From: Bradyrhizobium jicamae
GTDB lineage: Bacteria > Pseudomonadota > Alphaproteobacteria > Rhizobiales > Xanthobacteraceae
Direction: 5' to 3'
DNA length: 59,708 nt
NCBI RefSeq assembly: GCF_018130695.1
Contig: NZ_JAFCJX010000044.1
Location: forward strand, 1 to 59,708
Shown here in pieces: positions 46,225 to 55,384 of the stretch; within the stretch, counting starts at the first letter, position 1; each line of letters opens with the position of its first letter. The translations under genes were made by a program, and so were the position numbers. The notes below the pieces were generated by a model. The model was not told where the DNA came from, made no database searches, and saw only the letters and a program-made list of their open reading frames with translations.

Positions 46225-47961
46225 CTAGTAGATCGATGGCTCGCCGACCGGCTTGCCGAAGCCGGTCTCGAGGAAATCGAAATCGCAGCCTTCGTTCGCC
46301 TGCTTGATGTGCCTGGAGAACATCCAGCCATAGCCGCGCTCGAAGCGCCGCTCGGGCGCCTTCCACGCGGCGCGGCGCTTGGCCAGCTCCGTATCCGGCA
46401 CATCGAGATTGATGGTGCGCGCGGCGACGTCGAGCGTGATGCGGTCGCCGTTCTGCACCAGCGCCAGCGGACCGCCGATGTAGGACTCCGGCGAGACGTG
46501 CAGGATGCAGGCGCCGTAGGAGGTGCCGCTCATCCGCGCATCCGACAGCCGCACCATGTCGCGCACGCCCTGCTTCACGAGTTTGGTCGGAATCGGCAGC
46601 ATGCCCCATTCCGGCATGCCCGGCCCCCCTTGCGGACCGGCGTTGCGCAGGATCATGACGTGATCCGGCGTGACGTCGAGATTGGGATCGTCGACCGCCT
46701 TCTTCATCGCGGGATAATCGTCGAACACCAGCGCAGGTCCCGTATGCTTGAGGAAGCGCGGATCGCAGGCGCTCGGCTTGATCACGCAGCCGTCGGGCGC
46801 AAGATTTCCCTTCAGCACCGCCAGCGCGCCCTCGGCGTAGATCGGGTTGTCGACGCTGCGGATGACGTCGTCGTTGTGGACCTCGGCCTGCGCGATGTTG
46901 TCGCCGAGCGTCCTGCCCGTCACCGTCATGCAGTCGAGATGCAGATGCGGCTTGATGCGGGTCATCAGGCCGGGCAAGCCGCCGGCATAGAAGAAATCCT
47001 CCATCAGATAGGCATCGCCGCTCGGGCGGACATTGGCGATCACGGGGACCTTGCGGCTGGCCTTCTCGAAATCGTCGAGCCCGATGTCCTGGCCGGCGCG
47101 GCGCGCCTGCGCGATCAGATGGATGATCGCATTGGTCGAGCAGCCCATCGCCATCGCGACCGTGATCGCGTTCTCGAATGCCTTGCGGCTCTGGATCTTC
47201 TGCGGGGTCAGATCCTCCCACACCATCTCGACAATGCGGCGGCCGGCTTCCGAGCTCATGCGGATATGGTTGGCATCCGCCGCGGGGATCGACGAGGCGC
47301 CCGGCAAGGTCATCCCGATCGCTTCAGCGATCGCGGTCATCGTCGACGCCGTGCCCATGGTCATGCAGGTGCCATAGCTGCGGGCGATCCCCGCTTCCAT
47401 GTCGATCCAATCGCGGTCCGAAATCTTTCCGGCGCGCCGCTCATCCCAGTATTTCCAGGCGTCCGAGCCCGAGCCGAGCGTCTTGCCCTTCCAGTTGCCG
47501 CGCAGCATCGGACCGGCCGGCAGATAGATCGTCGGCAGGTTCATGCTGGTGGCGCCGAGCAAGAGGCCCGGCGTGGTCTTGTCGCAACCGCCCATCAGCA
47601 CCACGCCGTCGACGGGATGGCCGCGCAACAGCTCCTCGGTGTCCATCGCCAGCATGTTGCGATAAAGCATCGTGGTCGGCTTCAAGAGCGACTCCGACAG
47701 CGACAGCGCCGGCAATTCCATCGGAAAGCCACCGGCCATCAGCACGCCGCGCTTGACGTCGTCGACCCGGCTCTTGAAGTGCATGTGGCAGGGCTGCGCG
47801 TCCGACCAGGTGTTGACGATCGCAATCACCGGCCGGTCCTTCCACTCCTCCGGCGCGTAGCCCATCTGCATCGCGCGCGAGCGATGCCCGAAGGCGCGCA
47901 GATCGTCGGGCGCGAACCAGCGGGCGCTGCGCAATTGATCGGGGGTCTTGTTCTTGCTCAT
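46225..47961 (-). CDS. IlvD/Edd-family sugar-acid dehydratase, L-arabinonate dehydratase-like
   Basis: 578 residues. Removes water from an aldonate to give a 2-keto-3-deoxy acid. Likely [2Fe-2S] ligands are Cys58 (SDAQPCHMH), Cys126 (GGCDKTT, followed by Lys128, carbamylated in relatives) and Cys199 (YGTCMTMG), at spacings matching, from memory, the Rhizobium L-arabinonate dehydratase. AMGCSTNAIIHL is also conserved. It overlaps the permease gene by four bases (ATGA at 47958-47961). The precise sugar acid is not decided by sequence. Confidence 0.92.
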   Translation of the reverse strand: MSKNKTPDQLRSARWFAPDDLRAFGHRSRAMQMGYAPEEWKDRPVIAIVNTWSDAQPCHMHFKSRVDDVKRGVLMAGGFPMELPALSLSESLLKPTTMLYRNMLAMDTEELLRGHPVDGVVLMGGCDKTTPGLLLGATSMNLPTIYLPAGPMLRGNWKGKTLGSGSDAWKYWDERRAGKISDRDWIDMEAGIARSYGTCMTMGTASTMTAIAEAIGMTLPGASSIPAADANHIRMSSEAGRRIVEMVWEDLTPQKIQSRKAFENAITVAMAMGCSTNAIIHLIAQARRAGQDIGLDDFEKASRKVPVIANVRPSGDAYLMEDFFYAGGLPGLMTRIKPHLHLDCMTVTGRTLGDNIAQAEVHNDDVIRSVDNPIYAEGALAVLKGNLAPDGCVIKPSACDPRFLKHTGPALVFDDYPAMKKAVDDPNLDVTPDHVMILRNAGPQGGPGMPEWGMLPIPTKLVKQGVRDMVRLSDARMSGTSYGACILHVSPESYIGGPLALVQNGDRITLDVAARTINLDVPDTELAKRRAAWKAPERRFERGYGWMFSRHIKQANEGCDFDFLETGFGKPVGEPSIY

Positions 47962-48821
47962 GATTGCGTACCCCATTTCTGGACAGTGTTCTTCTCGATG
48001 GTACGGAAGATCAGGTTCTCGACGATGAGACCGATGATGATCACCGTCAACAGACCGGCGAACACGGCAGGAATGTCCAGCAGGTTGCGGTTCTCGAAGA
48101 TGAACCAGCCGAGCCCGCCCTGCCCGGAGGAGACGCCGAACACCAGCTCGGCCGCGATCAGCGTGCGCCAGGCGAACGCCCAGCCGATCTTCAGTCCCGT
48201 GAGGATCGAGCCGAACGCCGCCGGGATCAGGATTTTTGCGACATAGGGCAGTCCGCGCAGGCCGTAATTGCGGCCGACCATGCGCAGCGTGTTCGACACG
48301 CTCTTGAAGCCCGAATGGGTGTTGAGCGCGACCGGCCACAGCACCGAATGGATCAGCACGAAAACGAGACTGCCATTGCCGAGCCCGAACCAGATCAGCG
48401 CCAGCGGCAGCAGCGCGATCGCCGGCAGCGGATTGAACATCGCGGTGATGGTTTCGAGGAAGTCGGTGCCGATCCGGGTCGAGATTGCCAGGATGGTGAA
48501 AACGGCGGCGAGCACAATGCCGGCGCTGTAGCCCATGAACAGCACCTTCAGCGACGCCCAGGCGCGCATCGGAATGGTGCCGTCGCGCACCTTGTCGAAC
48601 AGCGTCTGCACGGTGTCGTGGAAGGTCGGGAACAGCAGCGGATTGTCGAGCAGGGTGCCGTAGATCTCCCAGACCGCGGCCAGGAAGATGATGATGACGC
48701 CCTTGCGGACGAAGCCGTCGTTCCAGAGCAGCTCCCACGTCGTCAGCTTGCGCTCGACCTCGGTCGTGACGGCGGCCGATGCGGCAGCCTGGTCGCGCAG
48801 CAGGATTCTCGCCTCGCCCAT
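47958..48821 (-). CDS. ABC transporter permease, SsuC/TauC type
   Basis: 287 residues with about six membrane helices and the BPD_transp_1 domain (about 90-270). The EAA-like loop region near GLPYVAKILIPAAFGSILTGLK contacts the ATPase. This type usually imports sulfonates, nitrate or related anions. It lies between the ATPase (11-base gap) and the dehydratase (4-base overlap), so it belongs to the same operon. Confidence 0.92.
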   Translation of the reverse strand: MGEARILLRDQAAASAAVTTEVERKLTTWELLWNDGFVRKGVIIIFLAAVWEIYGTLLDNPLLFPTFHDTVQTLFDKVRDGTIPMRAWASLKVLFMGYSAGIVLAAVFTILAISTRIGTDFLETITAMFNPLPAIALLPLALIWFGLGNGSLVFVLIHSVLWPVALNTHSGFKSVSNTLRMVGRNYGLRGLPYVAKILIPAAFGSILTGLKIGWAFAWRTLIAAELVFGVSSGQGGLGWFIFENRNLLDIPAVFAGLLTVIIIGLIVENLIFRTIEKNTVQKWGTQS

Positions 48822-48832
48822 CGCGCGCTCCC

Positions 48833-49597
48833 TTAATGCGCTGTTGCTTCGTCGGCGAACAGCAGATCGTGGATCTGTTGCTCGAGCCGCGCGGCGCTGC
48901 CGTCCTCGCTCGAGACCTGGTCGACATCGACGATCTCGGCCTTGACCCGGCCCGGATGCGGCGACAGCAAGAGAATGCGGTTGCCGATCTTGATGGCTTC
49001 CGCAATCGAATGGGTCACGAACAGCACGGTGAATTTGGTTTCGGACCAGAGCTGCAGCAGCTCGTCCTGGCAGGTCCGCCGCGTCAGCGCGTCGAGGGCC
49101 GCGAACGGCTCGTCCATCAGCAGGATGTCCGGCTCCATCGCCATGCCGCGCGCGATCGCGACGCGCTGCTTCATGCCGCCCGACAGCGTGTGCGGATAGC
49201 CGTCGACGACGCGGGTCAGCCCGACCTTCTCGATGTAGGCGCGGGCGCGCCCCTCGGCCTCCTTCTTCGGCAGCTTTCGCGCGGTGACCAGCGGGAACAT
49301 GACGTTCTCCAGCACCGTCTTCCAGGGCAACAACTGGTCGAATTCCTGGAAGATCATCATGCGATCGGCGCCGGGCTCGGAGATCTCGCGGCCCGAAATC
49401 CGCATCTTGCCCTCGCTCGGCGTCATGTAGCCGCCGACCGCCTTCAGCAGCGTGGACTTGCCGCAGCCGGAGGGGCCGAGCAGCACGAAGCGGTCGGAGC
49501 AATCGACCGAGAACGACACCCGTTCGGTCGCGGTGATCACTGCGCTCGAGGTCTTGTAGCGCAGCGTCACGTCGCTGACGTCGAGAAGCGGCGTCAT
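48833..49597 (-). CDS. ABC transporter ATP-binding protein, SsuB/TauB type
   Basis: 254 residues. Walker A GPSGCGKSTLL, Q-loop, signature LSGGMKQRVAIARG, Walker B ILLMDEPFAALD and His-switch VTHSIAEA are all present. It energises the adjacent permease. The substrate-binding gene ends four bases before its start, so translation may be coupled. Confidence 0.94.
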   Translation of the reverse strand: MTPLLDVSDVTLRYKTSSAVITATERVSFSVDCSDRFVLLGPSGCGKSTLLKAVGGYMTPSEGKMRISGREISEPGADRMMIFQEFDQLLPWKTVLENVMFPLVTARKLPKKEAEGRARAYIEKVGLTRVVDGYPHTLSGGMKQRVAIARGMAMEPDILLMDEPFAALDALTRRTCQDELLQLWSETKFTVLFVTHSIAEAIKIGNRILLLSPHPGRVKAEIVDVDQVSSEDGSAARLEQQIHDLLFADEATAH

Positions 49598-49601
49598 CGG
49601 A

Positions 49602-50621
49602 TCAGCTGCCCTTCAGATCGTGCGCGAGCGGCAGATAGTAGTCGGTCCAGGCCTTCGGCAGCGTCTTCAGGGTGCCGGTCTTGTGCAGATGGGTGGCGAA
49701 TTTCATCGTGCCCTGCGGCTGCAGGTTCCACTCCATCATGCCGGGCTCCTTGAGCCAGGCCAGCAGATCCTCGACCGAGGTCTTGTCGCCGGTGATCTCC
49801 TTGTAGATCTCGACCGCGGTCCTGGTGTCGTTGCGGATCAGGTCTGTCGCTTCCTTGGTGGCATCGCGCACCGCCTGGACGATCTTCGGATTGGCATCGG
49901 CGAATTTGGTCGTGGTGAAGAACTGCGCCTGGCTGAGTGGACCACCCATCACATCGGGCGAACTCAGCACGACATGCGCGCCCGGCACGTTCTTCAGCTC
50001 CAGGAAGGTGAAGGGCGGAATCGAGAAGTGGCTGTGCACCTCGTGCTGCGAATTGGACAGCGCCGCATAGGCGTCGGGATGGCCGAGCTGCACGGTGTTG
50101 GGATCGAGTTTCGCCCACTGATCGGCGCCGAAGGCTTCGGCGGCCGCGATCTGCAGCACGATCGCTTGCGTCGAGACCTTGACCGTCGGCACCGCGATCT
50201 TGTCGCCCGGGCCAAAATCCTTGATCGACTTGATCTTCTCGTCGCGGCTGATCAGCGTCATCGGCTGTGCCGACGTCGCGCAAATGCCCTTCACGCCGCC
50301 GCGGGTGCGGTCCCACAGCAGCAGGAGATTGCCGGTGCCGGTGTTGAGGATGTCGACGCCGCCCGCGAGCAGCGCATCGGTCTGTGCGCCGCCGCCGGAG
50401 AAGGTGATCCATTTGGTGGTGATGCCGGGCACACCAAGCGCCGCGGCGTGCTTCTCGATCAGCTTCTGCTTCTCGATGATGTGAGTCGGCATGTAGAAAA
50501 TGCCGGGCTGTCGCGACAGCGAGATTTCGGTCTTGGCCTGTGCCAGCGCCTGGCCGGCGGAGAGCGCCACGCCCATCACAGCAATCGCGGCGGCGAGACC
50601 CCGCGTCCATTTCCTGTTCAT
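49602..50621 (-). CDS. ABC transporter periplasmic substrate-binding protein, NMT1/SsuA type
   Basis: 339 residues. Signal peptide about 1-27 (cleavage after ALAQA), then a two-lobed binding fold (FSGGGAQTDALLAGGVDILNTGTGNLLLLWDR; KIAVPTVKVSTQAIVLQIAA). The family binds anions such as alkanesulfonates, taurine or thiamine precursors. First gene of the operon; the GntR palindrome lies 44-65 bases upstream of its start. Ligand unknown. Confidence 0.92.
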   Translation of the reverse strand: MNRKWTRGLAAAIAVMGVALSAGQALAQAKTEISLSRQPGIFYMPTHIIEKQKLIEKHAAALGVPGITTKWITFSGGGAQTDALLAGGVDILNTGTGNLLLLWDRTRGGVKGICATSAQPMTLISRDEKIKSIKDFGPGDKIAVPTVKVSTQAIVLQIAAAEAFGADQWAKLDPNTVQLGHPDAYAALSNSQHEVHSHFSIPPFTFLELKNVPGAHVVLSSPDVMGGPLSQAQFFTTTKFADANPKIVQAVRDATKEATDLIRNDTRTAVEIYKEITGDKTSVEDLLAWLKEPGMMEWNLQPQGTMKFATHLHKTGTLKTLPKAWTDYYLPLAHDLKGS

Positions 50622-50664
50622 TGCCTTCCTCCCGCGATCCCTTTGCGTTGACCGTTGTTGACAG

Positions 50665-50686
50665 ATGCACTAATGTATTAGTGCAT
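50665..50686. promoter_or_regulatory. Perfect 22-base palindrome, GntR operator candidate
   Basis: Arms ATGCACTAAT and ATTAGTGCAT with a 2-base centre GT, no mismatch. It lies between divergent transporter operon and gntR (33 bases before the regulator start, 44 before the binding-protein start). The size and symmetry fit an FCD-type GntR dimer, and it could overlap both promoters. Confidence 0.7.
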
Positions 50687-50718
50687 TTGAAGCAAGCCCC
50701 CTCTTGCCGGTTCGTCAG

Positions 50719-51438
50719 ATGGCCGCACCCCAGACCGCGCCCCGTCGCGCCATTCCGCGTTCGTCCGCGCGGCTCGACCGCGATCGGCAGGCTGCCCCGC
50801 AGGTGTTCGAGCGGCTGCGCGGCATGATCATCTCGCTGGAACTGCCTCCGGGATCGCCGCTGTCACGCGCGGAACTCGCAGCCCAGTTCGGCGTCAGTTC
50901 GACCCCCATTCGCGATGCGCTGATGCGGCTCGACGAGGAGGGGCTGGTCGAGGTGTTCCCGCAATATGCGACCGTGGTCAGCCGCGTCGACGTCCGCCTG
51001 GCCCAGCAGGCACATTTCCTCCGGCAAGCCGTCGAGCTCGAGATCGTGCGCCAGCTGGCGTCAAAGCCGGACACCGCACTGGTCGCTGCGCTGAACAAGA
51101 CGATCGCGCGGCAGCAGCAATTCGCCAAGGCCGGCGACTTCCAGCGCTTCATGCTCGCCGACAACGAGTTCCACGCCCAGCTCTATGCGGCGGCCGACAA
51201 GCAGGACATCTGGGCGCTGGTGGTCAGCCGCAGCGGCCATATCGATCGTCTGCGGCGGCTGCATTTGCCCTCGCCCGGCAAGGCGCAGGACATCCTGCGG
51301 CATCACCGTCTCATCGCCAAGGCGATCGAAGCCGGCGCGCCCGATGAGGCGCAGAAGCATCTGCGCACCCATCTGTCGGGAACCCTGAGCGAACTGGCGC
51401 AGATCCGCGCGCGCTACCCTGAGTACCTCAGCGATTGA
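50719..51438 (+). CDS. GntR family regulator, FCD type
   Basis: 239 residues. An N-terminal winged helix-turn-helix (about 25-95; LSRAELAAQFGVSSTPIRDALMRLDEEG) is joined to an all-helical FCD domain (about 100-230), which often binds a metal and an organic acid; His residues in ADNEFHAQL, RSGHIDRL and RHHRLIAK are candidate ligands. ATG 50719 is chosen; an upstream in-frame TTG at 50704 is possible. It probably represses the divergent transporter/dehydratase operon until its substrate binds. Confidence 0.92.
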   Translation: MAAPQTAPRRAIPRSSARLDRDRQAAPQVFERLRGMIISLELPPGSPLSRAELAAQFGVSSTPIRDALMRLDEEGLVEVFPQYATVVSRVDVRLAQQAHFLRQAVELEIVRQLASKPDTALVAALNKTIARQQQFAKAGDFQRFMLADNEFHAQLYAAADKQDIWALVVSRSGHIDRLRRLHLPSPGKAQDILRHHRLIAKAIEAGAPDEAQKHLRTHLSGTLSELAQIRARYPEYLSD

Positions 51439-51472
51439 ACGCGAATCCCCTCTGGGTGTCTCCTGGTTGCCG

Positions 51473-51494
51473 ATATGCACGATATCGTGCATAT
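51473..51494. promoter_or_regulatory. Second perfect 22-base palindrome
   Basis: Arms ATATGCACGAT and ATCGTGCATAT meet with no spacer, no mismatch. It lies after the gntR stop and 127 bases before the receiver gene. It shares the ATGCAC / GTGCAT half-sites with the palindrome at 50665-50686 but with a 6-base instead of 10-base centre. Confidence 0.6.
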
Positions 51495-51620
51495 ACACGC
51501 GAGTTAACGACCCGTCCACCATCCGCAATGGAACGCGTTGTGGCACGAACGTGTTGCAGCAGAATGCAGACTCAGTGAACCTGTTTGCGTTTTTCACGTC
51601 ATTCAGCGCGGAGACTGTGA

Positions 51621-52052
51621 TTGGCAAAAATCCTGATCGTGGACGACGACACGGCGGTGCAAGTCACGATCCGATTGCTGCTCGAACGGGCCGGACACAG
51701 CGTGGTCACGGCCAATGACGGGCGCAAGGGATTGGCGCAGTTCGAGGCCGGCGACTTCGACCTGCTGTTCCTCGACATCTTCATGCCCGGCATGGACGGC
51801 TTCGAGACCATGCGGATGGTGCTGCAGCAAAAGCCGCTGACGCCCATCATCGTGATCTCGGGACGACCGATGCCGTCGGATTCCGGCCCCGACTTCCTGA
51901 CCATGGCGGTGAAGCTCGGCGCGGTATCGAGCCTGCAGAAGCCATTCAAGCCGCCGGAGTTGCTGGCGACGGTCGCGCGGAGTCTCGAGACGGCCAAGGA
52001 GCGATCCTCGGCCACGGCAGGCGCAGGCAACAGCGTTGCCTCCTGCCACTGA
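51621..52052 (+). CDS. Stand-alone response regulator receiver
   Basis: 143 residues: one CheY-like receiver (phosphorylation site Asp52 in LLFLDIFMPGMDG; acidic Asp8-Asp10; Lys in SLQKPFKP) and a short Ser/Ala tail. No output domain. The start is TTG at 51621, with GGAG at 51610-51613. It lies just upstream of a large hybrid kinase and may be a phosphate sink or shuttle for it. Confidence 0.9.
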   Translation: MAKILIVDDDTAVQVTIRLLLERAGHSVVTANDGRKGLAQFEAGDFDLLFLDIFMPGMDGFETMRMVLQQKPLTPIIVISGRPMPSDSGPDFLTMAVKLGAVSSLQKPFKPPELLATVARSLETAKERSSATAGAGNSVASCH

Positions 52053-52057
52053 AGGGC

Positions 52058-52140
52058 ACCAAAGCGTTTTCAAGCGAAGCCTGCCCCGCACTTGATGCGG
52101 GATGGAAGCCGCTTCGCGTCAAGAAAACGCGTCAAAAAAA
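52058..52140. repeat. Dispersed repeat, family B copy 2
   Basis: Contains GCGTTTTCAAGCGAAGCC at the left and AAGAAAACGCGTCAAAAAAA at the right. The second block is the exact reverse complement of the 20 bases that open the repeat at 17455. It lies between the receiver and the hybrid kinase. Confidence 0.7.
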
Positions 52141-52245
52141 GAAGCCAGAGCTCCGTTCCGATTCCATCGCAACGGAAATGGCTCTAGCATCCGGTCGTCC
52201 TGCCACATCGCACGCCCGGACCGGGGGAAGGCTGCGAATGCAACG

Positions 52246-55200
52246 ATGACGCTGACGACCAGGCTTGCCATCGCGATGATTGCGCTGGTTGCGATCGCGG
52301 TCGCCGCGGTCGGATGGCTCAGCTATCGCAGCCTCGAACAGGCCGTCGTGCCGCGGATGCTCGACCGGATCGAGACCCATTCGCGCTTCATGGCCGCCGA
52401 TCTCGACGCCCATGTTCGCTCCGCCCCCGGCGACGTCACCACCTTCACCGGGCTTGCCGCGGTCGGCGGAATGATGCGCGCCCGCCTCAATGGCGGGATC
52501 GATCCGATCGACGGCACCACCGAAGCCGTGTGGCGCGAGCGGCTGGAAGGCCGGCTCGTCGCGCAGATGGCCATCAAGCCGGCTTATGCGCTGCGCTTCA
52601 TCGGGATCGCCGACGGCCATCGCGAGATCGTCCGGATCGATCGCTCAGGGCCGAACGGCAAGGTTCGCGCTGTCACGGAAGCGGAGCTGAAGCAGGTCGG
52701 CAGCACCTATTTCGACGAGACGATCAAGCTCGCCCCTGACGGGATCTACGTCTCGCCGGTCGGTCTCAACGAAGAGAATGGCGTGATCGACAGCCCGCCG
52801 GTGCCGACCATGATCATCGCCAAGCCGGTGCTGGCGCCGGACGGCAAGCCCTATGGCATCGTCGTCGTCAATATCGACATGCGACCGCCGCTCGACCGCA
52901 TCCGCGCCTCGGGGCGTGCCGGCGAGCATGTCTATGTCGTCGACAGCAGTGGCAACTATCTCGTCAATCCCGACCGAGCCAAGGAGTTCGGCGCGCAGCA
53001 GGGTAAACCGACCAACTGGTCGAGCGACCTGCCCTATCTGGCCGCCGCGCGCGGCGCCGCTTCGAGCCTGTCGACCATGATCACGGATCAGGCCGGCCAG
53101 CTGAACGGCGTGGCGCTGACGCCGGCCCAGCTGGCCGGCCGGCAATGGGCCGCCGTGATCGAGGTCGTGCCGTATGGCGTGTTCATGGGGCCGGCGATCG
53201 CGATCCGCAACACGACGGTCCTGATCGGCCTGCTGGCGGTGCTCGCCGCCGCCGTGCTGGCCGTGCTGATCGCGCGCTCGTTGACACGGCCGATCACCCG
53301 GCTGACCGCAGCCGTCGAGGGCGTTGCGAACCGCGGCACAGCCGCGATTCCCGTCGACGCCAGCGGCGAGACCGGCGTGCTGGCGCGCGCTTTCGTCCGC
53401 GTGATGGATGAAGGCAATGCCAAGACGGTGGCGCTGGAACACGAGATCGCCGAGCATCGCCGCACCGAGCAGGTGCTGCGGCAGCAGTCGGAAGAGCTGC
53501 GCCGCATCTTCGAGACCTCGCAGGATCTCATCATGGTGATGGATTCCCGAGGCAGCATCGTCCAGATCAGTCCGAGTTGCGCGACCATTCTCGGCTATTC
53601 CGCGAAGGACATGATCGGCCGCACCGGGGTCGATTTCATCCATCCCGATCACCTCGACAATTCGCGCGAGGAGATGCGGGCGCTGCGCCGCGGCGAGCAC
53701 CCGACGCTCGCCGACACCCGTTGCGTCCACGCCGATGGCAGCGAGGTCTGGCTGTCCTGGCTCGGCACCTGGTCGGAGCCGGCGCAACGCTACTTCTTCG
53801 TCGGCCGCGACATGACCGAGAGCCGCCGCGTCCAGCAGGCGGTTCGCGACAGCGCCCAGATGGCGCGCGGCATCATCGATGGCGCGCTCGACGCCTTCGT
53901 GCAGATCAGCCAGAGCGGCGTGATCCGCGACTGGAACACGCAAGCCGAGAAGATGTTCGGCTGGACGCATCAGGAAGCGATCGGGCGTAACGTGTTCGAG
54001 ATCATGGGACGGCCGGACGGCCCCGTGAAATCGGCGCTCGCCGGCTTCCTGAAGGCCGGCAGCGGTGAGGTGCTTCAACCGCGCCGCGAGGTGCAGATCA
54101 GGCGGCGCGACGGCACCGAGTTCACCGCAGAGCTGAGCATCACCGCGCTGAAGACCCGCGATGGTTTCGTGTTCAACGGCTTCGTGCGCGACCTCACCGA
54201 CCAGCTCGCGGCCGAGGAGCGGATCAAGCAGGCCGAGAAGATGGAAGCCGTCGGCCAGCTCACCGGCGGCATCGCGCACGACTTCAACAACATCCTGACC
54301 GTCATCACCGGCACGATCGAGATCCTCGGCGACGCCGTGAAGGAGCAGCCACAGCTCCTCGCAATCACCCGGATGATCGACGAGGCCGCCTCGCGCGGCG
54401 CGGACCTGACCCAGCACCTGCTGGCGTTCGCCCGCAAGCAGCCGCTGGAGCCGCGCGACATCGACATCAACGCGCTGGTCGTCGACACCACAAAACTGCT
54501 CAGGCGGACGCTCGGCGAGCAGGTCGAGATCCAGTCGGTGTTCGAGGACGAGGCCTGTCTCGCCCTCGTCGACCCCAACCGGCTCGCCAATGCGCTGCTC
54601 AATCTCGCATTGAACGCCCGCGACGCCATGCCACACGGCGGCAAGCTCGTCATCGAGACCGCCTCCGTGGTGCTGGACGAGGGCTATGCCGGCCTGCACG
54701 GCGACGTCAAACCGGGCCGCTACGCCATGATCGCGGTGAGCGACACCGGCAGCGGCATTCCAGCCGATATGCTCGACAAGGTGTTCGATCCGTTCTTCAC
54801 CTCGAAGGGGCCGGGCAAGGGCACCGGCCTCGGGCTCTCGATGGTCTACGGCTTCATCAAGCAGTCCGCCGGGCACATCAAAATCTACAGCGAGCAGGGC
54901 CACGGCACCACGATCAAGATGTACCTGCCGCCGGCCTCAGGCGCCACGCTTGCGGCTGATGACGCCGTAACGGCGCAGCTCGCGGGCGGGAACGAGACCA
55001 TCCTCGTGGTCGAGGACGACAAGCTGGTGCGCGACTACGTGCTGACGCAACTGCATTCGCTCGGCTATGTCACGCGCGAGGCAGGCAATGCGGCGGAGGC
55101 GCTTTCGATCGTCAAGGCGGGCCAGCCGTTCGATCTGCTGTTCACCGACGTGATCATGCCCGGCCTCAACGGCCGGCAGCTCGCCGATGAATTGTCGAAG

Positions 55201-55353
55201 ATCAGACCCGACCTGAAGGTGCTCTTCACCTCGGGCTACACCGAGAACGCGATCATCCATCACGGCCGGCTCGATGAGGGCGTGCTGCTGCTGCCGAAGC
55301 CGTACCGCAAATCGGAGATGGCCGCGATGATCCGCAAGGCGCTCGGGGAGTAG
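52246..55353 (+). CDS. Hybrid sensor histidine kinase with Cache, HAMP and PAS domains
   Basis: 1035 residues. Order: membrane helix (about 5-27), periplasmic double-Cache region (about 35-320), second helix (about 325-345), HAMP (about 346-400), two PAS domains (about 420-540 and 540-660), HisKA with His678 in GGIAHDFNNIL, HATPase_c (about 790-905; SDTGSGIPADMLD and GTGLGLSM) and a receiver with Asp968 (FTDVIMPG). The ligand is unknown. The start at 52246 (MTLTTRLAIAMIAL) begins directly with the membrane helix; a longer frame to 52102 runs through a repeat. It is convergent with a FixJ-type regulator, a likely output partner by position. Confidence 0.93.
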   Translation: MTLTTRLAIAMIALVAIAVAAVGWLSYRSLEQAVVPRMLDRIETHSRFMAADLDAHVRSAPGDVTTFTGLAAVGGMMRARLNGGIDPIDGTTEAVWRERLEGRLVAQMAIKPAYALRFIGIADGHREIVRIDRSGPNGKVRAVTEAELKQVGSTYFDETIKLAPDGIYVSPVGLNEENGVIDSPPVPTMIIAKPVLAPDGKPYGIVVVNIDMRPPLDRIRASGRAGEHVYVVDSSGNYLVNPDRAKEFGAQQGKPTNWSSDLPYLAAARGAASSLSTMITDQAGQLNGVALTPAQLAGRQWAAVIEVVPYGVFMGPAIAIRNTTVLIGLLAVLAAAVLAVLIARSLTRPITRLTAAVEGVANRGTAAIPVDASGETGVLARAFVRVMDEGNAKTVALEHEIAEHRRTEQVLRQQSEELRRIFETSQDLIMVMDSRGSIVQISPSCATILGYSAKDMIGRTGVDFIHPDHLDNSREEMRALRRGEHPTLADTRCVHADGSEVWLSWLGTWSEPAQRYFFVGRDMTESRRVQQAVRDSAQMARGIIDGALDAFVQISQSGVIRDWNTQAEKMFGWTHQEAIGRNVFEIMGRPDGPVKSALAGFLKAGSGEVLQPRREVQIRRRDGTEFTAELSITALKTRDGFVFNGFVRDLTDQLAAEERIKQAEKMEAVGQLTGGIAHDFNNILTVITGTIEILGDAVKEQPQLLAITRMIDEAASRGADLTQHLLAFARKQPLEPRDIDINALVVDTTKLLRRTLGEQVEIQSVFEDEACLALVDPNRLANALLNLALNARDAMPHGGKLVIETASVVLDEGYAGLHGDVKPGRYAMIAVSDTGSGIPADMLDKVFDPFFTSKGPGKGTGLGLSMVYGFIKQSAGHIKIYSEQGHGTTIKMYLPPASGATLAADDAVTAQLAGGNETILVVEDDKLVRDYVLTQLHSLGYVTREAGNAAEALSIVKAGQPFDLLFTDVIMPGLNGRQLADELSKIRPDLKVLFTSGYTENAIIHHGRLDEGVLLLPKPYRKSEMAAMIRKALGE

Positions 55354-55384
55354 TTCCGGCCGAAACGAGGCTGAACTGAAACGG

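Noticed and set aside
46309..48246. 645-codon plus-strand frame opposite the dehydratase
   Set aside because: Arg/His/Asp-rich antisense shadow with no ribosome-binding site; the dehydratase has intact cysteine motifs on the other strand.
52645..54903. 752-codon minus-strand frame opposite the hybrid kinase
   Set aside because: Shadow frame; kinase, PAS and receiver motifs are all on the plus strand.
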